A DNA stretch of 49,826 nucleotides, from the IMG/VR virus record IMGVR_UViG_3300025102_000052, positions 1 through 49,826 of that record. One strand, given 5' to 3'. The DNA comes from a virus. Shown in pieces: positions 14,483 to 20,247 of the stretch; the stretch's first letter is position 1; the number at the start of each line of letters is the position of its first letter. A program made the position numbers and the translations under genes. The notes under the pieces are model-generated. The model was not told the DNA's origin and ran no database searches. It saw only the letters and a list, made by a program, of their open reading frames with translations.

Positions 14483-14498
14483 GCCGCTGTTAAGCGGC
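14483..14498 (-). terminator. Intergenic hairpin (cassette family) with T-run
   Basis: GCCGCT-GTTA-AGCGGC followed on the minus strand by TTTCTTTTTTC; a terminator-like structure between the CxxC protein and ssb. A GAACAT box lies 11 nt away on the start-codon side. Confidence 0.7.
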
Positions 14499-14505
14499 AA
14501 GGTGT

Positions 14506-14892
14506 TTAGTCGTGACCACCACAGGAAGCACACATAGGGTCATCAGGACCACATTCAATAGTCTGAAGAATGTTAATCATTGCTTGAAACTTACCAGCAT
14601 CTTTGAGCCAAGCTGCAGATGAGTCTTTATCTTCTAACTTGCAATCTTCAGCTACACGTTCGTGGAAGTGGATCATACGATCAATAATGTAAACCATCAT
14701 CAGCTTGTGAACAATCAAAGGATTGTTTGAGCTAGATGCTGCACGCTGTACCCAATGTTCAGCTTCATCAAATACATCATCAAAATGATCTTCAGTAACA
14801 ACTTTATCTGCAGCATCTGTTGGCGCATTTTTGAGGTGATCTTCAAGCGCTTCAGATGAAATGCTGTCAGGGATGTTGAATGATTGAGTCAT
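14506..14892 (-). CDS. Hypothetical protein with C-terminal CxxC
   Basis: A 128-aa helical, acidic protein. A long helical centre (NPLIVHKLMMVYIIDRMIHF) is followed by a cysteine-bearing tail with ECGPDDPMCASCGGHD, which may bind metal. No family is recognised. ATG 14892. Hairpin cassettes flank it on both sides. Confidence 0.65.
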   Translation of the reverse strand: MTQSFNIPDSISSEALEDHLKNAPTDAADKVVTEDHFDDVFDEAEHWVQRAASSSNNPLIVHKLMMVYIIDRMIHFHERVAEDCKLEDKDSSAAWLKDAGKFQAMINILQTIECGPDDPMCASCGGHD

Positions 14893-14922
14893 ATAGTACT
14901 CGAATTTACAAAAAGAATGAAA

Positions 14923-14938
14923 CCCGCTGTTTAGCGGG
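14923..14938 (-). terminator. Intergenic hairpin (cassette family)
   Basis: CCCGCT-GTTT-AGCGGG, 6-bp stem, followed on the minus strand by TTTCATTCTTTTT. Between the 69-aa gene and the CxxC protein. Confidence 0.65.
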
Positions 14939-14951
14939 ATTGGTGGTTAAC

Positions 14952-15161
14952 TCAAGCGATATTGCAGCACATATGTGCGTGGCCTGCATCGGAGATGAAG
15001 TCACCGACACGGTCTGCGAACAGAGCCGTGGAACCATCGGAGAAGATGGTGTATTCGGTTTCATCTACGAGATAGCAGAACGCATCTTCGTTCTGAGGAA
15101 CCACCTGTGATACACCTGGAATGTTGCTTGCAACAATCTGGAAGTCATAGGTGATTGCCAT
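14952..15161 (-). CDS. Hypothetical protein
   Basis: A 69-aa protein, ATG 15161, about 16 nt after the GTGTTC box of the cassette. Acidic, probably beta-rich (YLVDETEYTIFSDGSTALFA), with a Cys/His ending (GHAHMCCNIA). No family is recognised. Confidence 0.6.
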   Translation of the reverse strand: MAITYDFQIVASNIPGVSQVVPQNEDAFCYLVDETEYTIFSDGSTALFADRVGDFISDAGHAHMCCNIA

Positions 15162-15177
15162 ACAGCATTCAGAAAAA

Positions 15178-15221
15178 GAACACTAAAAAAGAAAGGCGCA
15201 GTTAAGCGCCATTGTGTGTTC
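15178..15221 (-). terminator. Complete hairpin cassette with GAACAC/GTGTTC boxes
   Basis: On the plus strand: GAACAC, 11 nt, stem GGCGC/GCGCC (15195-15210, sixth pair mismatched), 5 nt, GTGTTC. On the minus side TTTCTTTTTT follows the stem. Confidence 0.7.
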
Positions 15222-15353
15222 TCAACCGATCACGGTTGTTCTGGCAGCTTTACGGAGGTAAAGCATATCCCTCATCATCTCTTTGGTTTGACGGAGATAC
15301 TCTTCCTGAGTGCGCTTTGCTGCACGGACTTGAAGGTCTGTCATAGTGATCAT
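15222..15353 (-). CDS. Hypothetical 43-aa protein
   Basis: ATG 15353 (or 15344) to TGA 15222. Basic, helical: TDLQVRAAKRTQEEYLRQTK. It lies between two hairpin cassettes, which supports it being a gene unit. No family is recognised. Confidence 0.55.
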   Translation of the reverse strand: MITMTDLQVRAAKRTQEEYLRQTKEMMRDMLYLRKAARTTVIG

Positions 15354-15375
15354 GTAATGGACACGAAAAACTAAA

Positions 15376-15391
15376 GCCGCTGATTAGCGGC
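15376..15391 (-). terminator. Intergenic hairpin (cassette family)
   Basis: GCCGCT-GATT-AGCGGC with GGACAC 11 nt to its left; the stop codon of the upstream small gene touches its base. TTTAGTTTTTC follows on the minus strand. Confidence 0.65.
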
Positions 15392-15516
15392 TATTGCTCA
15401 TCAGAGCAAATGTCTGCGGCCTCTGTACTAGACAGAGGTGGTAGTAGGCATAGGCCTATAGATCTTGCATCTGCATTGAAGTAGAGAGCAAGGAAGAAAT
15501 AAAGAACTAGCTTCAT
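15391..15516 (-). CDS. Small putative secreted or membrane peptide
   Basis: A 41-aa frame, ATG 15516, joined to the HAD gene stop by TGATG. The N-terminus looks like a signal or membrane segment (MKLVLYFFLALYFNADA), followed by two cysteines. No family is recognised. Confidence 0.5.
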   Translation of the reverse strand: MKLVLYFFLALYFNADARSIGLCLLPPLSSTEAADICSDEQ

Positions 15517-16034
15517 CAAACCTTGACTACTACTTCTGGATGTGCATTCCAGTACTCACAGTTCTTGAGTACATGGATGCGTTTGATTCGTTGTAGGCGA
15601 GCGCCTTCTATGTTGTAGGGACTGTCATCAATGAGAGTACCCACCATCCGATAGTTTTTGCGGAGATACTTCAGCATGTGCTGCTTCGTATTACCGCTGT
15701 TATCTACGCCTGTAGATACAAGGATGAGATCAAATGGAATGTCCCACTTGCGTAGCCAGTTGAATGATTCAGTGAGCCTGTCTGATGGTCTTGCCGTACA
15801 GATGGCGATCGAATCACCCCATTGATGCATTATCCGTAGTAGATCCACGATGCGGTCATCAGGTGCAAATTCTCTGGATGCATCAAAGAATGCATCTTTG
15901 GACATACCACGGTTGTCAAAGCCATCAGGCTTTTGAGTGATAGTGTCGTCCAGATCAAATGCATGCACAATCCGCGACTTTTGCGGCTGTACACGCTGAA
16001 TACCGACAAAGTGGGATTGAGCTATACCTTTCAT
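15516..16034 (-). CDS. HAD-superfamily phosphatase, polynucleotide 3'-phosphatase-like
   Basis: A 172-aa protein. The HAD motifs are visible in order: FDLDDTIT with nucleophile Asp27 and Asp29, AICTARPSD (motif II Thr), and TLIDDSPYNIEGARL (motif IV acidic pair). The arrangement resembles the phosphatase half of T4 polynucleotide kinase and related phage enzymes, so nucleic-acid 3'-end repair is possible. A nucleotide phosphatase is an alternative. No kinase domain is attached. Start ATG 16034, after a hairpin cassette. Confidence 0.8.
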   Translation of the reverse strand: MKGIAQSHFVGIQRVQPQKSRIVHAFDLDDTITQKPDGFDNRGMSKDAFFDASREFAPDDRIVDLLRIMHQWGDSIAICTARPSDRLTESFNWLRKWDIPFDLILVSTGVDNSGNTKQHMLKYLRKNYRMVGTLIDDSPYNIEGARLQRIKRIHVLKNCEYWNAHPEVVVKV

Positions 16035-16063
16035 GTAATCTAATAAGAGTACAAGAAAGTAAA

Positions 16064-16079
16064 GGCGCTGTTAAGCGCC
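16064..16079 (-). terminator. Intergenic hairpin (cassette family)
   Basis: GGCGCT-GTTA-AGCGCC; a degenerate GAGTAC box lies 11 nt to the left. Upstream of the HAD gene. Confidence 0.6.
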
Positions 16080-16085
16080 TATTGG

Positions 16086-16253
16086 TCATACGTCAGATAG
16101 ATGTGCAAACATGAGTGCTTGAATTAGACGCAGCTCATTAATACGTAATGGTGCTTGATGCACATTAGTAGTAAATTGCGCTGTTTCGCGACAGATGACA
16201 TCGTGAATAGCTTGAACCTGTGCTTTGTCTAAAGATAGCTTTAGATCTGCCAT
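16086..16253 (-). CDS. Hypothetical 55-aa protein
   Basis: ATG 16253 to TGA 16086. Sequence MADLKLSLDKAQVQAIHDVI..., helical. Bounded by hairpin cassettes on both sides. No family is recognised. Confidence 0.55.
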   Translation of the reverse strand: MADLKLSLDKAQVQAIHDVICRETAQFTTNVHQAPLRINELRLIQALMFAHLSDV

Positions 16254-16288
16254 TGCTTGTTTCTATATATGGACCGTTTATTACCAAA

Positions 16289-16304
16289 GCCGCAGTTATG
16301 CGGC
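16289..16304 (-). terminator. Intergenic hairpin (cassette family)
   Basis: GCCGCA-GTTA-TGCGGC, 6-bp stem; compared with neighbouring copies the top pair is A-T where they have T-A, a compensated change. Confidence 0.6.
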
Positions 16305-16313
16305 AAAGGTTCT

Positions 16314-16583
16314 TTAATTCGGAGGTACGACGATCATCGTATCTTTGATCTGATCTTGAATTTGCTTTATAGCTGATGACCAGAAGTAAAAGTAATTACT
16401 TGGAAGGCGGCCTTTACGATAGGACGCTTTTCTAATGTCATCAGCAAGATTGTCAAGCATATTAAGCACATAAGTAGGATCTAGCCCTTGTTTAATACGC
16501 TGGCTTTTGTCAAGCCGTAGCTCTTCGCAGTCCATGTTGTCAAGGACTGAGTTGATGACGGCATTAACAGCTTGTTGGTTCAT
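16314..16583 (-). CDS. Hypothetical protein
   Basis: An 89-aa helical protein, ATG 16583 just after CTATATAG. Contains DNMDCEELRLDKSQRIKQG and a Tyr/Phe-rich stretch (SNYFYFWSSAIKQIQDQ). No family is recognised. Confidence 0.62.
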   Translation of the reverse strand: MNQQAVNAVINSVLDNMDCEELRLDKSQRIKQGLDPTYVLNMLDNLADDIRKASYRKGRLPSNYFYFWSSAIKQIQDQIKDTMIVVPPN

Positions 16584-16612
16584 CTATATAGATTAAAGGC
16601 ACCAAATTTAAA

Positions 16613-16628
16613 GCCGCAGCTATGCGGC
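16613..16628 (-). terminator. Intergenic hairpin whose loop holds a stop codon
   Basis: GCCGCA-GCTA-TGCGGC. The TAG stop of the upstream gene (16622-16620) spans the loop and first stem-side bases, so the hairpin overlaps the end of that gene. Confidence 0.6.
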
Positions 16629-16868
16629 CTTAGGTTGTTCTACAGCTGGCTCAAGGTCTTTCTTGAGATCAGCTACGTGAGCCTCTAAGCGTTCGATGGA
16701 AGTCTTATGACTATCGATTAGCTTATTGAGCTCATCAATCTCTGATTGAGTTTGCTCTTGTTTATAGGCGGCCAACTGTGAGTCTGAAATGACGTATACA
16801 GATGGACGCTGATGTGTGATCCAAGGATCAAAGGGATTTTGCATGTTATATAGGCTTATAAAGCTCAT
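16620..16868 (-). CDS. Hypothetical coiled-coil protein
   Basis: An 82-aa protein, starting at ATG 16868 or in-frame ATG 16844. The second half is a clear coiled coil (EIDELNKLIDSHKTSIERLE, then AHVADLKKDLEP). No family is recognised. The stop lies within a hairpin loop. Confidence 0.6.
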   Translation of the reverse strand: MSFISLYNMQNPFDPWITHQRPSVYVISDSQLAAYKQEQTQSEIDELNKLIDSHKTSIERLEAHVADLKKDLEPAVEQPKAA

Positions 16869-16960
16869 TGCTCATTTATATATACCGACCCTATTAATTT
16901 ACTGTCTAAGTATCTAATAGGGCTATCGGTATACACGGTAGTTGTTGTAGTAATAGCCGA

Positions 16961-17110
16961 TTATTCACACGCCTTCTTTAAGGCATTTAATTGAAAATCG
17001 TTCTCAATAAGCTCTAACTTACGCGCTTTCTTGAGGACCTTACGGGCCTCTTTGCGAGTAGTTGCTAATTGAGCCTTGTTTAACAACTTGAGGTATTTAC
17101 GTTCGGACAT
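16961..17110 (-). CDS. Hypothetical 49-aa basic protein
   Basis: ATG 17110 to TAA 16961. Lys/Arg-rich helix (TTRKEARKVLKKARKLELIE). May bind nucleic acid; no family is recognised. Confidence 0.5.
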   Translation of the reverse strand: MSERKYLKLLNKAQLATTRKEARKVLKKARKLELIENDFQLNALKKACE

Positions 17111-17114
17111 AGCG

Positions 17115-17204
17115 TCACTTCAGTAATTGGACAAGTAGTACCCCAACTGAGGATAGGCCCCATAGGAGTAGGAAGAGGACATACGTCTTTACTAGCTCAT
17201 TCAT
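17115..17204 (-). CDS. 29-aa single-pass membrane peptide
   Basis: ATG 17204 overlaps the stop of the upstream gene by 4 nt (ATGA). Nearly all of MNELVKTYVLFLLLWGLSSV and the following residues is one hydrophobic helix, capped by a C-terminal Lys. It may be a small membrane or lysis-related peptide; this is inference. Confidence 0.45.
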   Translation of the reverse strand: MNELVKTYVLFLLLWGLSSVGVLLVQLLK

Positions 17205-17392
17205 TTCACTTTTAAGCAACGTACATAAATGTCTAATGCGTCCACAGTCTCAATCACTTTCTCTTCTACAGCCATAGACAGTGAGATGGCAATGTCATGG
17301 CACATGTCTTCGACAGTAAGATTATAAGGTGATTGATATGGTGTAACTGTAATGGGTACAGCTAGTAACAACGGTAGTAATGTGTTCAACAT
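17201..17392 (-). CDS. Small putative exported protein
   Basis: A 63-aa protein with a hydrophobic signal-like N-terminus (MLNTLLPLLLAVPITVTPY), then a helical region with two cysteines (DMCHDIAISLSMAVEEKV...). Coupled to the downstream 29-aa membrane peptide. The pair could serve in the envelope during lysis, but no spanin or holin signature is certain. Confidence 0.55.
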   Translation of the reverse strand: MLNTLLPLLLAVPITVTPYQSPYNLTVEDMCHDIAISLSMAVEEKVIETVDALDIYVRCLKVK

Positions 17393-17443
17393 AGTGTATT
17401 CCTCTCAATTCAATTTTACCTGTTCTTAACCTGCCATTATGGA

Positions 17444-17449
17444 TACAAT
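17444..17449 (+). promoter_or_regulatory. Late-type -10 box TACAAT
   Basis: TACAAT ending 24 nt before the ATG at 17474; it fits the series of boxes before virion-block genes. Confidence 0.55.
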
Positions 17450-17473
17450 GTTGGTAAAGGTAAGGTATAGGTT

Positions 17474-17893
17474 ATGGAAAGACGTAAGGCCGGTGACTTC
17501 CTAACCGGACTACTTGATAAAGCTCGTGGAGTAGACGATGCTTACAGTAGCCGGGTTAGAGATATGTACACCCCTTTGCTTGATAAGGATGGTAAGGCTA
17601 AAGGCCTTAAAGGCACAGCCTTTGTCCTTGGATCAACCATCGGTGGTGGACAGCCGTCCTTACGGAAGATGGAAGGAGTAGAGCGCACTGAGGGTGCTGG
17701 CAAAGTTCAACAACGGATTGAGAATGTTGTTGTACCAGCCATGGAATATGGCGTACCAGCAGCCAGTGCTGTATCTAAGTACGTCCTACCAGCGGCAGGT
17801 GTGACCCTTGCTGGTAAAGGACTAATGGATCTAGCCGCAAGCTTCGGTGGTCCAGCGGACCAACAGCAGCCTGGACAGATCTTATTGACATAA
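17474..17893 (+). CDS. Unrecognised glycine/alanine-rich protein, possibly virion-associated
   Basis: A 139-aa plus-strand protein alone among minus-strand genes. The N-terminus is charged (MERRKAGDFLTGLLDKARGV). The centre has a Gly-rich stretch (STIGGGQP), and the C-terminal part a hydrophobic Ala/Gly segment (YVLPAAGVTLAGKGLMDLAA). It resembles the glycine-rich proteins of the virion block and has its own TACAAT box. No family is recognised. Confidence 0.65.
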   Translation: MERRKAGDFLTGLLDKARGVDDAYSSRVRDMYTPLLDKDGKAKGLKGTAFVLGSTIGGGQPSLRKMEGVERTEGAGKVQQRIENVVVPAMEYGVPAASAVSKYVLPAAGVTLAGKGLMDLAASFGGPADQQQPGQILLT

Positions 17894-17909
17894 GAAAACG
17901 AAAAATAAA

Positions 17910-17925
17910 GCGCCCGATAGGGCGC
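17910..17925. terminator. Hairpin between convergent genes
   Basis: GCGCCC-GATA-GGGCGC lies between the stops at 17893 (plus) and 17933 (minus). On the minus strand it is followed by TTTATTTTTCGTTTTC, so it should end minus-strand transcription. Confidence 0.7.
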
Positions 17926-17932
17926 ATAGGCG

Positions 17933-18172
17933 TCAAGCAGCGACGGGCTCGGAAGCTTTTACAGCCTTGGCAGCTTTAGCTTCTTCAGCTTTGGTGTCGA
18001 TGGCTTTGACAAGGGACTTGGCATAAGAGAAGGAACCACCGACAACCATGCTGTCGATAGAGCCGTCTGCTTGTTCAATGCCAACATCGAAGATGTCATA
18101 CTGGTCATCTTTAGTTTCAACGCGCTCAAAGAGACGAACGTTGATGTCTTGACCAGGGACTTTGAAACGCAT
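17933..18172 (-). CDS. Hypothetical protein
   Basis: A 79-aa protein from ATG 18172 (MRFKVPGQDINVRLFERVET). The longer frame to 18196 starts with TTG in the leader and is rejected. Beta-like first half, then an Ala/Lys-rich tail. No family is recognised. Confidence 0.62.
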   Translation of the reverse strand: MRFKVPGQDINVRLFERVETKDDQYDIFDVGIEQADGSIDSMVVGGSFSYAKSLVKAIDTKAEEAKAAKAVKASEPVAA

Positions 18173-18196
18173 AAGAGATAACGAATAAGTGAACAA

Positions 18197-18209
18197 GCCC
18201 TAATCGGGC
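18197..18209 (-). other. Short extra hairpin in the leader of the 79-aa gene
   Basis: GCCC-TAATC-GGGC, a second small hairpin 3' of the main cassette hairpin. Confidence 0.4.
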
Positions 18210-18222
18210 AAAGAGCGAGAAA

Positions 18223-18238
18223 GGCGCTGATAAGCGCC
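18223..18238 (-). terminator. Intergenic hairpin (cassette family)
   Basis: GGCGCT-GATA-AGCGCC, 6-bp stem, after the stop of the 107-aa gene; followed by TTTCTCGCTCTTT on the minus strand. Confidence 0.6.
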
Positions 18239-18252
18239 CTATCGCAGGATGT

Positions 18253-18576
18253 TCAATAGAGGGCTACCACAGCGTCCTCTACAGGACGTGGAGCCTGAGT
18301 GTCTTCATCCAGTGAAAGTTCCTGCTGGATAGAAGGAGCTCGCTTTACAGGTTTCGGAGTAGGGCGGTCCCAACGGCGCTTAGCCGTGTGACGCTCCAAG
18401 TCGTAACCGTAAGACGCATAGTTCACCATGCAGTCTTGAAGTTGTGTGTATGAGCGGAATACTCTGCAACGGTTAGTAGTACCACCGTATGCAATGTATA
18501 CGCCATCACACTGAGCGAATGTCCAAGTTGACAGACCTTTGGCAGTCATCTTGGTAAGAGTAGCGAGTTTACGCAT
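18253..18576 (-). CDS. Hypothetical protein
   Basis: A 107-aa protein from ATG 18576; the upstream GTG at 18603 belongs to the conserved GTGTTC leader. Basic N-terminus (MRKLATLTKMTAKGLSTWTF) and a disordered acidic tail (QQELSLDEDTQAPRPVED). A 14-bp palindrome GATACTTAAGTATC lies just before the start. No family is recognised. Confidence 0.6.
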   Translation of the reverse strand: MRKLATLTKMTAKGLSTWTFAQCDGVYIAYGGTTNRCRVFRSYTQLQDCMVNYASYGYDLERHTAKRRWDRPTPKPVKRAPSIQQELSLDEDTQAPRPVEDAVVALY

Positions 18577-18579
18577 ATA

Positions 18580-18593
18580 GATACTTAAGTATC
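18580..18593 (-). promoter_or_regulatory. 14-bp perfect palindrome next to a start codon
   Basis: GATACTTAAGTATC ends 3 nt before the ATG at 18576, covering the place of the ribosome-binding site. It could be an operator or an RNA hairpin that limits translation. Confidence 0.4.
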
Positions 18594-18597
18594 GAAA

Positions 18598-18641
18598 GAA
18601 CACGACAAAATAAAGGCGTCAATAGACGCCCTTGTGTGTTC
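18598..18641 (-). terminator. Complete hairpin cassette with GAACAC/GTGTTC boxes
   Basis: GAACAC (18598), 11 nt, GGCGTC-AATA-GACGCC (18615-18630), 5 nt, GTGTTC. Confidence 0.7.
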
Positions 18642-18867
18642 ATGCAGGTGAACCCGGCATAGCCGGTATTGGGGCATCACCCCAAGCCGCACTGCGGATG
18701 CAGTAGCTGTAGAGATGTCCCCATTCACCTTCGTAGTAATCGATAAGGCTTTCGCAAGCCGTGTAACTACGTGGAGCATATGGCATATCTTGCCAGCAGT
18801 TGCTCCAAGGATTTGAAGTGTCAGGTTCACGCTCGCGGAACCAAACACGGCACAGACCTGGAATCAT
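18640..18867 (-). CDS. Hypothetical protein
   Basis: A 75-aa protein from ATG 18867, rich in Trp, Tyr and Cys (FREREPDTSNPWSNCWQDMP; DYYEGEWGHLYSYCIRSAAW). The GTG at 18888 is part of the leader. No family is recognised. Confidence 0.58.
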   Translation of the reverse strand: MIPGLCRVWFREREPDTSNPWSNCWQDMPYAPRSYTACESLIDYYEGEWGHLYSYCIRSAAWGDAPIPAMPGSPA

Positions 18868-18882
18868 TGGAAGGTATATAAA

Positions 18883-18926
18883 GAACACGGAGAAAGAAAC
18901 CCGTCGATAGACGGGCTCTAGTGTTC
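18883..18926 (-). terminator. Complete hairpin cassette with GAACAC/GTGTTC boxes
   Basis: GAACAC (18883), 11 nt, CCCGTC-GATA-GACGGG (18900-18915), 5 nt, GTGTTC. The TGA stop of the upstream gene lies at its right end. Confidence 0.7.
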
Positions 18927-19098
18927 AGAACGGGATGTCCGCAGGATCTGTAGGCTTGACATAGTCAAGACGTACGTCTTCCCAGTCCTCAAAGGACTTG
19001 GCGTATGCCTGTGCTTCTTGATAGGTATCGAAGTACTCAGTAGTAGCTTCAGGGATACCGTCGTCACAGTAGATTTCGTAGTAAGAAACTGTGTACAT
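18925..19098 (-). CDS. Hypothetical 57-aa acidic protein
   Basis: ATG 19098 to TGA 18925: MYTVSYYEIYCDDGIPEATT..., ending PTDPADIPF. A longer frame over the same bases in another register reads low-quality Ser/Thr-rich sequence and lacks the standard cassette-to-ATG spacing, so this frame is preferred. No family is recognised. Confidence 0.6.
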   Translation of the reverse strand: MYTVSYYEIYCDDGIPEATTEYFDTYQEAQAYAKSFEDWEDVRLDYVKPTDPADIPF

Positions 19099-19112
19099 CT
19101 GAATGATGTAAA

Positions 19113-19156
19113 GAACACAGTGAACGAAACCCGCCGATAGGCGGGCTCTAGTGTTC
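19113..19156 (-). terminator. Complete hairpin cassette with GAACAC/GTGTTC boxes
   Basis: GAACAC (19113), 11 nt, CCCGCC-GATA-GGCGGG (19130-19145), 5 nt, GTGTTC. Confidence 0.7.
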
Positions 19157-19325
19157 AGTTTGAGTTGAGAAACTCATGCAGTGCTTCTTCATACTCAGCA
19201 ACTGAATCGAAGCCACGTGATTGTGCAGCTTCCAATGTGATTGGAGATCTGCGTGCAATACGGTTAACTTCGTATTCAGTCATGCCAGTTTGAGCAGCAA
19301 TCTGCGTGACATAAGGATTGAACAT
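19155..19325 (-). CDS. Hypothetical 56-aa protein
   Basis: ATG 19325, 15 nt after the cassette's GTGTTC. Helical with a helix-turn-helix-like look (TQIAAQTGMTEYEVNRIARR), but too short to call. Ends in TGA within the next cassette. Confidence 0.55.
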   Translation of the reverse strand: MFNPYVTQIAAQTGMTEYEVNRIARRSPITLEAAQSRGFDSVAEYEEALHEFLNSN

Positions 19326-19340
19326 AGTGAAATGAATTAA

Positions 19341-19384
19341 GAACACAATGAACTAAACCCTTCGATAGAAGGGCTCATGTGTTC
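19341..19384 (-). terminator. Complete hairpin cassette with GAACAC/GTGTTC boxes
   Basis: GAACAC (19341), 11 nt, CCCTTC-GATA-GAAGGG (19358-19373), 5 nt, GTGTTC. Confidence 0.7.
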
Positions 19385-19556
19385 ATTCGAACGCTTGAAC
19401 AGGGCCGAGAAAAGCACAATCAAATTCTTCAAAGACTTGATTGAGCTCTTCGGACTCACGCAAGCGAGAGATTTCTACCCAGCAACCGCCAGATTCTTCA
19501 ACATGAAGAGCGCGGTTGTAGGTGATGAACCAAGGTGAATCATCGAAACCAAACAT
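19383..19556 (-). CDS. Hypothetical 57-aa acidic protein
   Basis: ATG 19556 (MFGFDDSPWFITYNRALHVE). Acidic second half (RLRESEELNQVFEEFDCAF). First gene of the minus-strand block reading leftwards from the central non-coding region. No family is recognised. Confidence 0.58.
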   Translation of the reverse strand: MFGFDDSPWFITYNRALHVEESGGCWVEISRLRESEELNQVFEEFDCAFLGPVQAFE

Positions 19557-19574
19557 CGAATGTAATGAGATAAA

Positions 19575-19617
19575 GAACACCACCGACTAAACACGTCGAT
19601 AGACGTGAGGTGTGTTC
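19575..19617 (-). terminator. Complete hairpin cassette with GAACAC/GTGTTC boxes
   Basis: GAACAC (19575), 11 nt, CACGTC-GATA-GACGTG (19592-19607), 4 nt, GTGTTC. There is no gene upstream of it on the minus strand, so here it heads the block and need not end an upstream gene. Confidence 0.7.
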
Positions 19618-20245
19618 AGTAATTGAATTGATGAGAGATGACTACACGCATAAGTTACGCATCAGTGATGCAGTCAACGGATGATACATGTGTCATCAAT
19701 GAATACACATACGTTGCAACATCTGATCTAAACGAAAGGTAGACTTGAGTTAGACGATTGCAACTTGTGTGGAAACTCAACTGTTACAACATAAGTAACT
19801 TACATGTGAAACAACTTAAGTAAACTTATGAATTGAAACTTGAGTTTGAATCTGTTGTTAGAACAAAAGTAAATCACAAGTAAAAACTTGAGTGTATTTT
19901 TTTTGTTCCACCGGGTAGGCGGGTACAACAGGGATTAGACGTGTCAAAAATTTTGTAGCATTTTTAGGACCCTATAGAGCGGTTTTTTGTGCCTGATTAA
20001 ATGTGCCGACTCGTATCCCAGAATCTTTGGGTATATGTGGGATATTTTACGGTACATACCATATATGGCTGTGTTTGTGCTAATTAACACAAGACAGTCG
20101 GGCAGTGCAATACTGCTTGTTTGGAATCAAACTACAAACCACGCCAAATACGGCAGTTTTCTATATAACTGTTTTTAATTCTCTTGCTACGCTTCTCTCT
20201 ATCTTTTTCAAAATAACTATATAGGTATTAAGCGTAGGAAGTGTA
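19618..20245. other. Large non-coding region between the two transcription blocks
   Basis: No credible gene in about 630 bases. The left half is crowded with AACTTRAGT-like repeats (19743-19897). The right half has small palindromes: CCATATATGG (20059-20068), TTGTG-8nt-CACAA (20085-20102) and GCAGT-5nt-ACTGC (20112-20126). A near-palindrome around ACATGT lies at 19681-19696. The layout suits a replication origin or a control region for both blocks. Confidence 0.55.
19743..19897. repeat. Cluster of degenerate AACTTRAGT repeats
   Basis: ACTTGAGTT (19743), AACTTGTGT (19762), AACATAAGTAA (19788), AACTTAAGTAA (19813), AAACTTATG (19822), AAACTTGAGTT (19837), AACAAAAGTAA (19862), ACAAGTAAA (19876) and AACTTGAGT (19885) recur at short intervals. 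Iteron-like. Confidence 0.5.
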
Positions 20246-20247
20246 GT
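20192..20247 (+). repeat. Promoter/leader element, copy 2 of 2
   Basis: Pyrimidine run, AAAATAACTATATAGG (20210-20225) and AGCGTAGGAAGTGTAGT, matching 11151-11210. It ends in the GTG start of the first virion-block gene. TATATA (20218-20223) is a likely -10 box 22 nt before the start. Confidence 0.65.

Noticed and set aside
18918-19118. A 66-aa minus-strand frame over this segment
   Set aside because: It begins in the conserved GTGTTC leader and reads Ser/Thr-rich noise; the frame from ATG 19098 to TGA 18925 fits the cassette spacing and gives a more natural protein.
19987-20178. A 63-aa plus-strand frame in the central non-coding region
   Set aside because: Starts at TTG with no ribosome-binding site and crosses several palindromes; no sign of selection.
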